Source: Azoarcus sp. KH32C
GTDB lineage: Bacteria > Pseudomonadota > Gammaproteobacteria > Burkholderiales > Rhodocyclaceae
Direction of reading: 5' to 3'
Length of the DNA stretch: 64,000 bases
NCBI RefSeq assembly: GCF_000349945.1
Contig: NC_020516.1
Span: forward strand, 4,712,001 to 4,776,000
The notes under the pieces are model-generated. The model did not search any database. It had not been told where the DNA came from and saw only the letters and a program-made list of their open reading frames with translations. Shown here one piece after another: positions 1-6,957 of this stretch; position 1 is the stretch's first letter; each line of letters opens with the position of its first letter. The position numbers were made by a program, and so were the translations under genes.

Positions 1-32
1 CGGTCGTCCGCCTGGCCGGACAGTTCGTTCCG

Positions 33-749
33 CTACTGCCAGCGCTTCGCCGACCGCGCCCGCTCTTCGCCGTTCCCATCGCCATTGCTGTTCTCGCCCG
101 GCAGCGGTGCCCGCAACCCGCCGAGCAGGAAAGACATCAGCCGTGGCATCAGGCGCTCGGGTTCGGCGTCGTCGAACTCGCCGGCAAAGAGCTGCAGCGC
201 GTCGGTGCCGGCGATCGCATAGGACATCGCCCCCATCATGAAATGGAAGCGCCACAGGATTTCTTCCCGCGGAACGTCGGGCAGCGCGCGGTACAGCGCG
301 GCCAGGAAGCGTTCGACGACCTCGGCGTATTCCTCGGCGAGGAACTGGCGCACGAAGCCGTTCGGTTCGGTATAGGTTCGACCGAGCAGACGCATGAAAG
401 TGTGCCCGCCGTTCTGAGTATCGGCCGCCATCTCCAGCGCGGTGCCGAAGAAGGCTTCGACGATGCGGCTGGGCTTGAGCGGCGCGCCGTCGGCTTCCGC
501 CTCCAGCTTGTCGAGCACCGCCAGCCGGCGGCGGTTCAGCTCGGTCAGGCGCCGCCGGAACACCTCCTGGATCAGCGCGTCCTTGGTGCCGAAGTGGTAG
601 TTCACCGCGGCGATGTTCGCCTCGGCGCGCCCCGTGATCATGCGCATCGACGTCGCCTCGAACCCGTGCTCGACGAACAGTGCCTCGGCCGCATCGAGGA
701 TGCGGTCGCGGGTTTCGGGGGCGGGCTGACGGCTGACGGAATCGCGCAT
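33..749 (-). CDS. TetR/AcrR-family regulator, PsrA-like
   Basis: This is a 238-residue TetR-family repressor. The N-terminal helix-turn-helix lies at about residues 15-60 and includes AAVNYHFGTKDALIQ. The C-terminal ligand domain resembles Pseudomonas PsrA from memory (FMRLLG near 120, then WRFHFMMGA near 165), a family that binds long-chain fatty acids or acyl-CoA. The promoter carries an inverted repeat matching the PsrA consensus CAAAC-N4-GTTTG at 765-780, 16 bp upstream of the ATG, so autorepression is likely. The last 20 residues are Gly/Asn/Arg-rich and look disordered. It is followed on the same strand by nothing inside the window, and fatty-acid genes are not adjacent. Family assignment is firm; the PsrA-like role is inference from sequence memory plus the operator. 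Confidence 0.88.
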   Translation of the reverse strand: MRDSVSRQPAPETRDRILDAAEALFVEHGFEATSMRMITGRAEANIAAVNYHFGTKDALIQEVFRRRLTELNRRRLAVLDKLEAEADGAPLKPSRIVEAFFGTALEMAADTQNGGHTFMRLLGRTYTEPNGFVRQFLAEEYAEVVERFLAALYRALPDVPREEILWRFHFMMGAMSYAIAGTDALQLFAGEFDDAEPERLMPRLMSFLLGGLRAPLPGENSNGDGNGEERARSAKRWQ

Positions 750-764
750 GAGGAAACGCCTGAA

Positions 765-780
765 TCAAACATTTGTTTGA
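765..780. promoter_or_regulatory. PsrA-type palindromic operator upstream of the TetR gene
   Basis: There is a perfect inverted repeat, TCAAACA-TT-TGTTTGA. Its core CAAAC-ATTT-GTTTG fits the published PsrA consensus. It sits just upstream of the regulator's ATG (749). The heptamer TGAATCA is repeated directly at 761-767 and 778-784. Binding is inferred. Confidence 0.6.
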
Positions 781-834
781 ATCATACGTTTCATTAATCC
801 AAAGTCAAGAAATTTTGATGGCCCAACGTGAGGG

Positions 835-1248
835 TTAGCGGATACGCCCGGCCAAGGCGCTCTTCACCGCGGAGCTCGCGTGCAGCGCGCCCAGAACGAC
901 CACCGACTCGATCGTCGCAAGGGCCAGTTCAGGCGACACATCGGAAGCGATGCTTGCCAGGCCCAGAACCTGGATCTGGAGTTTTTGCCCGGCCTGCTGC
1001 ACGGCTTCGAGATCGGCCCGGGAATAATGCTGCAAGCCGAGCACCAGGCTCTTGCGAGCCACGGTCTGGCGCACCACGTCGGCATGCGTCGCCAGCTGAT
1101 TGCGGATCGCCGTCCGGATGAGGTCCGTACGATTGGAATAGAAGCCCTCCTGCACCAGCAAGTCGATTTGCCCCAGATCGATGAGTCCGAGATTGATCGT
1201 AATTTTTTCGGTTTCACCGACCTTCGGACGAATTTCGTGCACAGTCAT
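835..1248 (-). CDS. Ribbon-helix-helix (CopG/NikR-like) transcriptional regulator
   Basis: This is a 137-residue protein. Residues about 14-52 form an RHH DNA-binding unit: the strand EKITINLGL, then helices with SNRTDLIRTAIRNQL. The remaining ~85 residues are helical with a hydrophobic tail (IESVVVLGAL) and may bind a ligand or oligomerise. The ATG at 1248 is chosen because GGGAG lies 6-7 nt upstream; an in-frame extension to 1281 has no such site. The gene lies downstream of, and on the same strand as, the PHB-depolymerase gene. Both promoters carry CATC-N-GATG-type palindromes (1262-1298 and 2690-2733), so it probably controls itself and the esterase. The ligand is unknown. Confidence 0.8.
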   Translation of the reverse strand: MTVHEIRPKVGETEKITINLGLIDLGQIDLLVQEGFYSNRTDLIRTAIRNQLATHADVVRQTVARKSLVLGLQHYSRADLEAVQQAGQKLQIQVLGLASIASDVSPELALATIESVVVLGALHASSAVKSALAGRIR

Positions 1249-1261
1249 TTCAAGCTCCCGC

Positions 1262-1298
1262 CATCTATATGGATTCCGCAAAACATCCGCCTAGATGT
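1262..1298 (-). promoter_or_regulatory. Operator-like repeats at the RHH regulator promoter
   Basis: CATCTATATGGAT (1262-1274) is a near-palindrome. It is followed by AACATC-CGCCTA-GATGTT (1282-1287 and 1294-1299), an exact inverted repeat. The same ATCC/GGAT half-sites recur before the esterase gene at 2690-2733, which suggests a common RHH operator. This is inference from shared motifs. Confidence 0.5.
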
Positions 1299-1384
1299 TA
1301 AATTACGGGAACCGGGAGGCTTGTCAAGCGGCGGCGGCGCGCGGCACGGACTCCGCGGGCGCCGCCGTCAGCAGCTCACGAGGC

Positions 1385-2584
1385 TCAGGCGCTACCCGCC
1401 CGCGGCAGCGAGAGGAAGAAGCGGATCATCTCCGCCGACGCGTCCGGCCCGTGGCCGTCCGTGTATGACCCGTGCGGGCTGCCGCCGGACCAGGCGTGGC
1501 CGGCGCCATGCAGCACCCACTGCTCGACCACCGGCTGGCCGGCCGCGTCGGCATAGATGGTGCGGCTGTGCGTGCGGCCGCCCGGCGCCGCTCCCTTGTG
1601 CACGCTGGCCCGCAGAGGCTGTGCATCCTGGCGGGCGCCCGCGGCCTGCTCGACGATCGCCGCGCCGTTGCCGATGGACACCGTGCGGTCTTGGTCGCCA
1701 TGAAAGACGACCGTCGGCACCCCGCGTGCGGTCCCGTTCGTCTTGCGGCCCGCTCCCCCGGACATGGCTGCGAAGGCCGAGGGCAGGTCATGCGCAGCCC
1801 CGAAGGGCAAGCCGGAATGCGCCCCGACGGCGGCGTAGAGGTCCGGGTAGAGCGTGCCCAGAATGACCGCCATCGCCGCACCGGCGGACAGCCCGGCGAC
1901 GAAGATGCGGCGCTCGTCGACGCGATGGCTCTTCGCGACCTCCCGCGTGATGCCCGCAATCAGGGAGGGTTCGCCGCGATCGCGCTTCTGGTCTTCCGCG
2001 CGAAACCAGTTCCAGCACTTCGATCCGTTCGCATTGGGCGCCTGGGCAGGATAGGCGACGAGGAAGCCATGCTCCTCGGCGAGCGCGTTCATCCGCGTGC
2101 CGGCGGCAAAGTCATCGGGTGATTGGGTGCAGCCATGCAACATCACCATCAATGGCATCCGCGCCGTCTCACGCGAATAGCGCGCAGGCACGTAGAGCTT
2201 ATAGCTGCGCGCGCCCGCTTCGTTGGCAAATGACCGGGTGACGAACTCGCCGGGAAGCGCGGGCTCCGGCTGCCTTGTCGGCAGGATGCCTGCCCCGTCC
2301 TCGTCGGCTTGCGGGCCGAACACCTCGCGGGCGACTCCGTCGATCGTCATGCCGCGCGCGCTCGGCGGCGCCATATACGCATTCATTCCCGCCCCCAGCG
2401 CCTGCCGGATCGTATCCCTGACGCCCTTCATCGGGCCGGAGTCGGAATTCAGGCCGGCGGACTCGAGCGCACGCTCGATGGTGTCCGCGACCGAACGCGC
2501 GTCGAACCGATGAATGGGGAGCGTTGCATCACGCAAGGGCGTCGCCTGGAGCAGTCGACCGAGCAGGTCATTGGCGATTTTCAT
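1385..2584 (-). CDS. PHB depolymerase family esterase (LpqC type)
   Basis: This is a 399-residue alpha/beta-hydrolase of the polyhydroxybutyrate depolymerase/LpqC family. The nucleophile elbow is GLSAG (about residue 231), after the oxyanion-hole stretch MLHGCTQSPDDFA. The acid is in FHGDQDRTV and the catalytic histidine in HGAGHAWSGG near residue 362. The first ~130 residues precede the hydrolase core and have no recognisable signal peptide, so the enzyme is probably intracellular and could act on PHB granules or another ester. Its promoter contains three ATCC repeats and a perfect CATCCATATGGATG palindrome that match the site before the downstream RHH regulator. Substrate is not proven by sequence; some family members are feruloyl or acetyl esterases. 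Confidence 0.82.
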   Translation of the reverse strand: MKIANDLLGRLLQATPLRDATLPIHRFDARSVADTIERALESAGLNSDSGPMKGVRDTIRQALGAGMNAYMAPPSARGMTIDGVAREVFGPQADEDGAGILPTRQPEPALPGEFVTRSFANEAGARSYKLYVPARYSRETARMPLMVMLHGCTQSPDDFAAGTRMNALAEEHGFLVAYPAQAPNANGSKCWNWFRAEDQKRDRGEPSLIAGITREVAKSHRVDERRIFVAGLSAGAAMAVILGTLYPDLYAAVGAHSGLPFGAAHDLPSAFAAMSGGAGRKTNGTARGVPTVVFHGDQDRTVSIGNGAAIVEQAAGARQDAQPLRASVHKGAAPGGRTHSRTIYADAAGQPVVEQWVLHGAGHAWSGGSPHGSYTDGHGPDASAEMIRFFLSLPRAGSA

Positions 2585-2689
2585 GATTCATGTTTCCTCA
2601 AGCAAATGTTCAGGGCATTCCATCGGCAAATGCCGGCCGTCCCGTGGCGGCCGCTCCAATGGATCGAAGCTTCACCTCCACCTTCTCTT

Positions 2690-2733
2690 ACCATCCTTAT
2701 ACCATCCAATAAACATCCATATGGATGGTATAC
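2690..2733 (-). promoter_or_regulatory. Phased ATCC repeats and palindrome in the esterase promoter
   Basis: CCATCC occurs at 2691 and 2702. CATCC then starts at 2714 and opens the perfect palindrome CATCCATATGGATG (2714-2727), followed by GTATAC. The half-sites are spaced 11-12 bp, about one helical turn, as expected for cooperative RHH binding. The sequence lies about 110-145 bp upstream of the esterase ATG (2584). The 281-bp gap to the next gene holds nothing else recognisable. Confidence 0.55.
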
Positions 2734-2865
2734 AAGCACACGGGGTGAGAAAGCGCAAGCCGCCCGAGGTCGCGGCGAATCGCAAGTCTTCAGGGAAAGA
2801 GCGTGGGAAATGCCGTCGCGCTCAAGGGCGCGGAGCTTGGCGCGCAGGGCGGCGCGGAGCGAAAG

Positions 2866-3651
2866 TCAGGCCGCGTCGACGGCGAGGCCGAGCTCCGCGG
2901 TGATGGGAAAATGATCGGACGGATAGCGACCGTCCGGCGCATGGCGGTCGACGTCAGCCGCTTCGATGCGAAACTGCGGGGAAAAAAGGATCCAGTCGAT
3001 CGCCTCTACGCGTTCCAGCTGGCCGAACTCATGGTAACTGCCGGCAGCGAGGCCGCATTCCTGGAAGGCCTCGCGCAGCGCGCCGTCAGCGGTGAGCGCG
3101 CGAAAGGCTTCGGAATCACGCTCCGCGTTGAAGTCGCCCGTGACGATCGCGCCTTCCCCAGCCCGTCGCGCCAGTATCCAGCGATGAAGCAGCCGCGCCG
3201 ATTCCTCGCGCGCCGTGCCCTGGTAATCGAAATGGGTGTTGAGGAAGACGAGCGGCGGCCCGTGCTCGGCGCGCATCTGCAGCCTGACCCAGCTCGCGGT
3301 GCGCGGGTAGGCGGCACCCCACGACTGGCAGCCGGGCTTACCGGGCTCCGTGGCGAGCCAGAAATGGCCGCGCTGCAGTTCGTCGAATCGCGCCCGCCGA
3401 TACAACAGCGGCGCCATCTCGATGCCCGAATCGCCCTCGCCCCTGCGCCGCACGCCGACGAATTCGTATTCTGGAAGCGCCGCCCGCACGAAAGCGGCCT
3501 GTTCGTCGTCGCGACATTCCTGCAGGCCCAGCAGGTCGGGATCGAAGCTGCGGATGCGCTCGACGGCGAGCTGCCGACGGTTCGCCCAGCAGTGCTCGCC
3601 ATCGGGCGCCGACGCGCAACGGATGTTGAAGGACATGACCTTGAGCGGCAT
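2866..3651 (-). CDS. Endonuclease/exonuclease/phosphatase (EEP) family hydrolase
   Basis: This is a 261-residue EEP-fold metal-dependent hydrolase. The family motifs are in order: MSFNIR near the N-terminus, LLGLQECRDDE (catalytic Glu), FLNTHFDY, VTGDFNAERDS and YPSDHFPI (catalytic His at the C-terminus). Domestic bacterial homologues act on phosphodiesters, and the exact substrate cannot be read from sequence. The ATG at 3651 is preferred because GAGGG precedes it by 5 nt; an upstream in-frame start at 3702 lacks a site and would intrude on the promoter. There is no signal peptide. It is divergent from the ABC-protein transcription unit that begins with the small ORF at 3822. Confidence 0.85.
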   Translation of the reverse strand: MPLKVMSFNIRCASAPDGEHCWANRRQLAVERIRSFDPDLLGLQECRDDEQAAFVRAALPEYEFVGVRRRGEGDSGIEMAPLLYRRARFDELQRGHFWLATEPGKPGCQSWGAAYPRTASWVRLQMRAEHGPPLVFLNTHFDYQGTAREESARLLHRWILARRAGEGAIVTGDFNAERDSEAFRALTADGALREAFQECGLAAGSYHEFGQLERVEAIDWILFSPQFRIEAADVDRHAPDGRYPSDHFPITAELGLAVDAA

Positions 3652-3784
3652 TTTTCCCTCGGCTCTGGACCGGATTGCGGCGCAAAATTGTCTTACCCGC
3701 ACTGGAGAGCGGTCGTCTGCACGCCGTTCTCCTTATCGGTACTTTAGTCACGGCCGACACGCCGTCCAGTGCGTTAGTCTAGGC

Positions 3785-3795
3785 ATCGTAACGAT
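3785..3795. promoter_or_regulatory. Palindrome in the EEP/ABC divergent intergenic region
   Basis: ATCGT-A-ACGAT is a perfect 11-bp palindrome with an odd centre, lying 27 bp upstream of the small ORF at 3822. It could be an operator; no regulator is identified. No convincing -10/-35 pair was found. Confidence 0.3.
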
Positions 3796-3821
3796 ACGCC
3801 TCACCTGACAAGGGCGACACG

Positions 3822-3905
3822 ATGAACGTCGCAGCGATCGGTAGCGCTCACGCGCATTTACCGCAGCTCTTCGGCTGTCCGTCTCGCAGCGGGACGGCGG
3901 ACTGA
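3822..3905 (+). CDS. 27-codon upstream ORF coupled to the ABC gene
   Basis: An ATG at 3822 is preceded by AAGGG (8-nt spacing) and opens a 27-residue frame that starts MNVAAIGSAHAH. It closes with TGA at 3903-3905, sharing its A with the ATG of the downstream ABC gene (TGATG). Such overlap is the usual layout for translational coupling, so this may be a leader peptide or a tiny independent protein. It has no membrane segment and no run of a single amino acid that would suggest classical attenuation. Translation is inferred from the start site and the overlap only. Confidence 0.42.
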   Translation: MNVAAIGSAHAHLPQLFGCPSRSGTAD

Positions 3906-5713
3906 TGCGTCCCTCCGGCCTCCCCGGCGCGCCCCGTCCCACGCGCTCGCAGCACGCGGTGCGGCGTTTCGCCGCGCTCACGCTGCCGTATTGGAAATCC
4001 GAGCGCCGCTGGACGATCGCCTTTGTTACGCTGATGCTCCTGCTGCTGACGATCGGCCAGGTCGCGCTCGTGATCTGGACCAGCTACTGGAACCGCGGGT
4101 TCTTTGATGCGCTCGAGGCGCGCTCGCTCGACGAGTTGATGCGCCAGATCCTCGTCTTCGCGCTGATCCTGGTCCTGACGATGGCCGTGACCGCGCTGCA
4201 CATGCACGTCAAGCGCTGGCTGCAGCTCGACTGGCGCCGATGGGTCACCACGCAGCTCATCGAGCAGTGGATGACCCGCTCGCGCCACTACCGCCTGCAA
4301 TTCCTGCAGGGCGAGCACGACAATCCGGACCAACGCATCGCCGAGGACGTCCGCATCGCCATCGAATCGACGATCAGCCTCGCCCACTCGCTGACCTATT
4401 CGCTGCTCGTCGGCTGGATCTTCATCGCGATCCTCGCCGACCTCTCCGGCAGCACGCCGCTGCCCGGCAGCACGCTCGAAGTTCCCGGCTACATGGTCGT
4501 GCTCGCCTTCGCCTACGCGGGCGCCGGCGCACTGCTCGGCTACCTGCTCGGCCGCCCGCTGGTGCGCACGACGAACCGGCTGCAGAGCTACGAGGCCAAC
4601 CTGCGCTTCAGCCTCGCCCGGGCGCGCGAGAACTCCGAAGCGATCGCGCTGACCCACGGCGAAGGCATGGAACGGCGCGCCGCCACCCGGCTCTTCGGCG
4701 ACATCGCGCAGGGCTGGGACCGCCAGACGCTCGCCTACCTCGGCATCGTCTCCTTCTCGACTGCCTACGGCAACCTGATGCCAATCTTCCCGATCCTCGT
4801 CGCGGCGCCCAAGTTCATCGCCGGGGCGATGACGCTGGGCCTGCTGATGCAGGCCGCGCAGGCCTTCGAGCGGCTCGCCTCGGCGCTGTCCTGGCCGATC
4901 GACAAGCTGGGCGAAATCGCGACCTGGCGGACCTCCGCGGGCCGCATCGTCAGCCTCCACGACGACATGCTGCGGCTCGACGACATCGACCGGCACAGCG
5001 AGACGGCGCGCATCCGGATCACGCATTCGACACGCGCCGAGCTCGAGCTGCACGAACTCGCCCTCGACACGCCCGCCGGCGAGCCCCTCGTCCGGGGGGT
5101 CAACCTGCACGTGCGACGCGGCGAACGGGTCCTCGTCGCCGGCGACGCGCAGGTCAAGCTTGCGCTATTCAAGGCGGTGGCGGGCCTCTGGCCATGGGGC
5201 AGCGGCGAAATCCGCCTGCCCGAGGGCCAGGAGATGATGTTCCTGCCGCAGCATCCCTTCCTGCCGACCGGCAAGCTGCGCGACGTGCTGTGCTACCCGC
5301 AGCCGTCCGAGCGCTACGCCGACGCCGAACTGCACCGCGCGCTCGAATGCGCCGGCATCGACTGGCTGGCGCCGCGGCTCGACGAGGCCGACGACTGGAA
5401 CCACGTGCTCCCAGTGCGTGCCCAGCAGCGCCTCGGCACCGCGCGGATCTTCCTGCAGCAACCGGCCTGGGCCTTCCTGGAGGACATGGCCGGCGCCTTC
5501 GACACGAAGGACGACGTCGGCATCATGGAGATGCTGCACCACGAGCTGCCCAACACCACGCTGCTGTCGGCAAGCCGCCACAGTAGCCTCACGCATTTCT
5601 TCGACCGCCGCCTCGAACTGCACCGCCTCGGCTCGCGCATGTCGAAGACGAGCGCCGGCGAGCGCAGCGACCAGCCTGCCGACGTCGCCGGCTCAGCGGA
5701 AGTCGGACGGTAG
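3905..5713 (+). CDS. SbmA/YddA-type ABC transporter protein with degenerate ATPase domain
   Basis: This is a 602-residue protein. The N-terminal ABC_membrane_2-type domain (about 28-345) has the family landmarks NPDQRIAEDVR (140-150), RENSEAIAL near 241-249 and a PILVAAPKFIAG stretch near 296-307. The C-terminal region (about 378-575) aligns with an ABC ATPase, but every catalytic motif is altered. Walker A reads GDAQVKLAL (413-421) where GxxGxGKST is expected. The signature is VRAQQRLGTAR (504-514) rather than LSGGQ. Walker B ends ED (526-527). The switch histidine position is scrambled (SRHSS). Active ATP hydrolysis is therefore unlikely. It follows the coupled small ORF at 3822. The 3' end overlaps the convergent GH5 gene by 21 bp. 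The substrate is unknown; SbmA/BacA relatives move peptides using proton flow. Confidence 0.85.
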   Translation: MRPSGLPGAPRPTRSQHAVRRFAALTLPYWKSERRWTIAFVTLMLLLLTIGQVALVIWTSYWNRGFFDALEARSLDELMRQILVFALILVLTMAVTALHMHVKRWLQLDWRRWVTTQLIEQWMTRSRHYRLQFLQGEHDNPDQRIAEDVRIAIESTISLAHSLTYSLLVGWIFIAILADLSGSTPLPGSTLEVPGYMVVLAFAYAGAGALLGYLLGRPLVRTTNRLQSYEANLRFSLARARENSEAIALTHGEGMERRAATRLFGDIAQGWDRQTLAYLGIVSFSTAYGNLMPIFPILVAAPKFIAGAMTLGLLMQAAQAFERLASALSWPIDKLGEIATWRTSAGRIVSLHDDMLRLDDIDRHSETARIRITHSTRAELELHELALDTPAGEPLVRGVNLHVRRGERVLVAGDAQVKLALFKAVAGLWPWGSGEIRLPEGQEMMFLPQHPFLPTGKLRDVLCYPQPSERYADAELHRALECAGIDWLAPRLDEADDWNHVLPVRAQQRLGTARIFLQQPAWAFLEDMAGAFDTKDDVGIMEMLHHELPNTTLLSASRHSSLTHFFDRRLELHRLGSRMSKTSAGERSDQPADVAGSAEVGR

Positions 5714-6799
5714 CCACCCCCGCTCGACGCAGTCGCGGAAGCACCACGCCGGCGTCGTCTCGGTCTTGTAGCTCCAGAAGAACCAGCCCAGGTAGTGCTC
5801 GAACGCGAGCAGTTGCGCCGCCGCATAGCCGCGATTCGCCACATCCTGCTGGAACTCGTCCATGTGCTCCAGCGCATGGTTGAACGGCCCCTCGGCCCAC
5901 AGCGACACGACCTCCAGGTCCAGCCCCAGGCTCCACTCGCCGCACACCGCCGGCAGGCCCAGCTCGCCGTTGATCGCGTCGGCCTCCTCGCGCCACTCGC
6001 CGCCCGCCTTGCCCATGTGGGCGAAGATGTCCGAGTCGATGTCGCGCCGGTCGAAGCACTGGTAGCGGTGCAGGTCGAAGATCACGTTGCGGTATTCGGG
6101 CGCCTGCATGAAGCCGACGTACTCGCGGAAGGAGCGGAAACCGTCGTGGAACACGACCGCCGTGCGCTCGGCCGGGCAGTGCTTGCGGATGCGCTCGTAG
6201 GCGGCGAGGTAGAAGTCCTTCAGGTAGTCGGTCGGCACGTCCCAGCGCGGCTCGTTGAGGCATTCGATCGCATGCAGCGCGGGGTGATTGCGATAGCGCG
6301 CGGCGATGCGTTCGAGCACCGACAGCGCATGTTCGAGATACTCCGGCCGCGTGTGCCACTCGCACACCCCGAGGATGCCGCCGTTGTCGAAGCCGTTCTG
6401 GCAACCCGGCGCCGCGTGCAGGTCGAGCATCACGCGGATGCCGAACTCGTGCGCCCAGTCCATCGCCCGGTCGAGCACGTCGATGCCGCCTTCGACGAAG
6501 GGATGCGGGTTTCCCCCGTAGCTCCGGTGATAGGGATAATCGGGGCCGAAGATCCAGTGCCCGTAGGGAATGCGCACCGCATTCAAGCCCCGCGCCGCGA
6601 TCCACGCGAAATCTTCGCGCGTGATCCAACTGTCCCAGTGCGCCCGCAGCCTGTCGGCCGCCGCCGGGCCGAGTTCGGCGCAGAAAGTCGTCTCGTCGGT
6701 CGCCTCCAACCCCTCGAAAAGGCTCGGCACCATCCATTTTTCCAGCAACAGCCAGCTTCCGAGGTTCACGCCGCGCAGTTTCGGACTCGTCGCATCCAT
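5693..6799 (-). CDS. Glycoside hydrolase family 5 (exo-beta-1,3-glucanase-like)
   Basis: This is a 368-residue GH5 TIM-barrel hydrolase. It begins with the typical LRGVNLGSWLLLEKWM stretch. The general acid/base is in IECLNEPRW and the nucleophile in VCGEWSLGLD near residue 245. VMLDLHAAPGCQNG is characteristic of the exo-1,3-glucanase branch (GH5_9-like), but subfamily is from memory. No signal peptide follows the chosen ATG, so it appears cytoplasmic. The ATG at 6799 is supported by GGAGG 8 nt upstream; longer in-frame extensions have none. It is divergent from the GH13 gene and convergent with the ABC-protein gene, with which it overlaps by 21 bp. The pairing of two glycosidases suggests local glucan or oligosaccharide turnover. 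Confidence 0.85.
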   Translation of the reverse strand: MDATSPKLRGVNLGSWLLLEKWMVPSLFEGLEATDETTFCAELGPAAADRLRAHWDSWITREDFAWIAARGLNAVRIPYGHWIFGPDYPYHRSYGGNPHPFVEGGIDVLDRAMDWAHEFGIRVMLDLHAAPGCQNGFDNGGILGVCEWHTRPEYLEHALSVLERIAARYRNHPALHAIECLNEPRWDVPTDYLKDFYLAAYERIRKHCPAERTAVVFHDGFRSFREYVGFMQAPEYRNVIFDLHRYQCFDRRDIDSDIFAHMGKAGGEWREEADAINGELGLPAVCGEWSLGLDLEVVSLWAEGPFNHALEHMDEFQQDVANRGYAAAQLLAFEHYLGWFFWSYKTETTPAWCFRDCVERGWLPSDFR

Positions 6800-6957
6800 G
6801 ATCCGGCCTCCGTTCGTCATTGCCGCAAGACAAGGGCTTGTGCCTATCCTCCGCTCACTGTAGTCCGCAGCTCGCGTGGAATCCTTGCGGTTTTGCACAC
6901 AAGCGATCGTCCGCCTGCGGCACACTGACGACATGCCGTGCGCGCAGGGGGCTCGCA

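Noticed and set aside
2585..2865. Lys/Arg-rich plus-strand frame as a small basic protein
   Set aside because: It overlaps the operator region and the 3' end of the EEP gene, with no ribosome site or homologous motif.
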